NCBI GenBank assembly: GCA_015655225.1 | Contig: JAATFK010000379.1 | Span: forward strand, 1-6,133 | Source of the DNA: Solirubrobacterales bacterium | GTDB lineage: Bacteria; Actinomycetota; Thermoleophilia; Solirubrobacterales; Solirubrobacteraceae | Direction: 5' to 3' | DNA: 6,133 nucleotides | Shown here: in pieces, positions 5,048 through 6,133 of the stretch | How positions within the stretch are numbered: position 1 is the stretch's first letter | Layout: every line of letters begins with the position of its first letter | The notes under the pieces: model-generated | What the model was told of the DNA's origin: nothing | What the model saw: the letters and a program-made list of their open reading frames with translations, nothing else | The model's database searches: none | Translations under genes and position numbers: made by a program

Positions 5048-6133
5048 ATGGGAATCACCAGTTCGCCTGGCGCGGCGGTGGGGACCCCGGTCCCGAAGTA
5101 CCTGTCCCGGGGAGTGCCGTTCTTCATGGTGCTGTTGGCGATGACGGGGATCGTCACCGACATCCAGGGGGTGTCGCTGCTGCCGCTGGTCGGCACGATG
5201 ACGAGAGACCTTCACCTCAGCTCGTCGCAGGTGAGCTGGTCGCTGAACTCGATGAGCGTCGCGAGCGCGGTCACGCTCGGGCTGCTGTCACGCTTTGCCG
5301 ACATCGTCGGCCACCGCCGCGTGCTGGTGCCGCTGATGGTGCTCGGCCTCGTCGGCTGCGTGCTCGACGCGCTCTCGACCAGCTTCATCATGCTGATGGT
5401 CGGTCGCGTCCTGACCGCGATCGCGATCTCCGCGCCGATGGCGTGGGCGATGCTGAAGGTGCGGACCGACGCGAAGGGGATCCAGCGCGCCGCGCTGATG
5501 ACCGGCACCGTGATCTCGATCATGACGCCGATCGGCCTGATCCTCGGCGGCCTCCTGCTGAAGGCCGGCACGTCGTGGACGGCGGTCTTCTGGATCGTCG
5601 CGGCGGGCTACGCGATCATGCTCGTGATGGCGCTGCTGGCGCCCGAGACGCCGGTCGCGATGCGCTCGAAGGTGCGCCTCGACTGGGGCGGCGCGGCCGG
5701 CCTCGCCGGCTGGCTCGTCTGCCTGCTGCTCGCGCTCAGCAACGCGCAGACGTGGGGCTGGGGCTCGGTCCCGGTCGTCGGGCTGTTCATCGGCGCCGGC
5801 GTGATCTTCGTCGCCTGGGTCCTGCTCGAGCGCAACGTGCGCGACCCGCTGCTCGACTTCCGCGACATGGACAAGCGCCAGGTCTTCGCGGGCTACGCCT
5901 CGTACTGCGGCGTCTCCGCGCTGGCCAGCGGCATGTATCTGATCCAGCCGGCGCTGGCGCAGACGCCCTCGGCGGTCGGGTACGGCTTCGGCTCGAGCGT
6001 GCTGCAGTCCTCGCTGACGCTCCTGCCGATCCTGCCCGCGACGTTCGCCGCGACGCTCACGTCGAAGTACCTGCTGGAGCGCGTCGGACCACGGCCGCCG
6101 ATGATCATGGGCGGCGTGCTGGTGGTGATCGCG
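5048..6133 (+). CDS. MFS transporter, DHA2 (EmrB/QacA-like, 14-TM) family, 3'-truncated by window edge
   Basis: The first 362 residues of an inner-membrane, proton-coupled efflux-type permease; the frame is still open at the window end, and family members are usually about 450-550 residues. It begins with a 20-residue cytoplasmic stretch, followed by TM1 (about 23-48). Motif A is at 79-93 (LLSRFADIVGHRRVL). Further hydrophobic segments lie at about 93-113, 115-135, 148-170, 177-198, 214-232 and 241-261. LERNVRDPLLDFRDM (260-274) is the typical DHA2 linker after TM8, with more hydrophobic segments near 281-303, 316-337 and 351 onward. TSWTAVFWIVAA corresponds to the family's WRWxF segment after TM5. 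The ATG is preceded by AGGAG (5039-5043) four bases away. It diverges from the acyl-CoA synthetase across a 222-base control region, suggesting export or uptake of the acid or a related compound. The substrate is unknown. The antiporter motif C is poorly conserved (MTPIGLILGG, 159-168). Confidence 0.92.
   Translation, partial: MGITSSPGAAVGTPVPKYLSRGVPFFMVLLAMTGIVTDIQGVSLLPLVGTMTRDLHLSSSQVSWSLNSMSVASAVTLGLLSRFADIVGHRRVLVPLMVLGLVGCVLDALSTSFIMLMVGRVLTAIAISAPMAWAMLKVRTDAKGIQRAALMTGTVISIMTPIGLILGGLLLKAGTSWTAVFWIVAAGYAIMLVMALLAPETPVAMRSKVRLDWGGAAGLAGWLVCLLLALSNAQTWGWGSVPVVGLFIGAGVIFVAWVLLERNVRDPLLDFRDMDKRQVFAGYASYCGVSALASGMYLIQPALAQTPSAVGYGFGSSVLQSSLTLLPILPATFAATLTSKYLLERVGPRPPMIMGGVLVVIA

Noticed and set aside
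1..6133. tRNA, rRNA, CRISPR, insertion sequence or attachment site
   Set aside because: I saw no cloverleaf, spaced repeats, transposase motifs or terminal inverted repeats with target duplications anywhere in the window.

Overview
The window is about 70% G+C, with strongly G/C-biased third codon positions and typical actinobacterial gene families. It looks like chromosomal DNA of a high-GC actinomycete. The Thermoleophilia (Conexibacter/Solirubrobacter-like) are my best guess, from codon style and gene content only. No RNA gene, CRISPR array or insertion sequence is visible.

Layout, left to right. (1) Positions 1-52 may hold the first 17 codons of an unidentified gene running leftward off the window. 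(2) Positions 53-134 are a short divergent intergenic region with two small inverted repeats. (3) 135-914 (+) is a FadR-type GntR/FCD regulator, followed at once by a GC-rich hairpin (917-936). (4) 1026-2453 (+) has a TTG start behind a very strong ribosome binding site. It encodes an acyl-CoA synthetase-like protein with a degraded P-loop and no C-terminal catalytic domain, so it is probably a pseudoenzyme. (5) 2450-3094 (-) is a TetR-family regulator whose stop codon overlaps that of gene 4 in a shared CTAG. (6) 3137-4825 (-) is an intact medium-chain/aryl acyl-CoA synthetase, 42 bases upstream of tetR on the same strand, so the two probably form an operon. (7) 4826-5047 is a divergent regulatory region. 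It has a strong leftward promoter whose -35 and spacer are covered by a perfect 9-bp inverted repeat. (8) 5048-6133 (+) is a DHA2-type major facilitator superfamily transporter that runs off the right edge.

How the genes may work together (inference): a lipophilic or aromatic carboxylic acid is activated to its CoA thioester by the intact synthetase. The TetR protein, encoded in the same transcript, probably senses the acid or its CoA ester and represses the synthetase operon through the inverted repeat at 4861-4886, possibly also the divergent transporter. The transporter would move the acid or a related toxic compound. The truncated synthetase is the most unusual item. It is a diverged paralogue of the intact enzyme, in inverted orientation on the other side of tetR, with several active-site motifs lost but a long clean reading frame and a strong ribosome binding site. 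This suggests a retained non-catalytic role, for example ligand binding or modulation of its neighbour.
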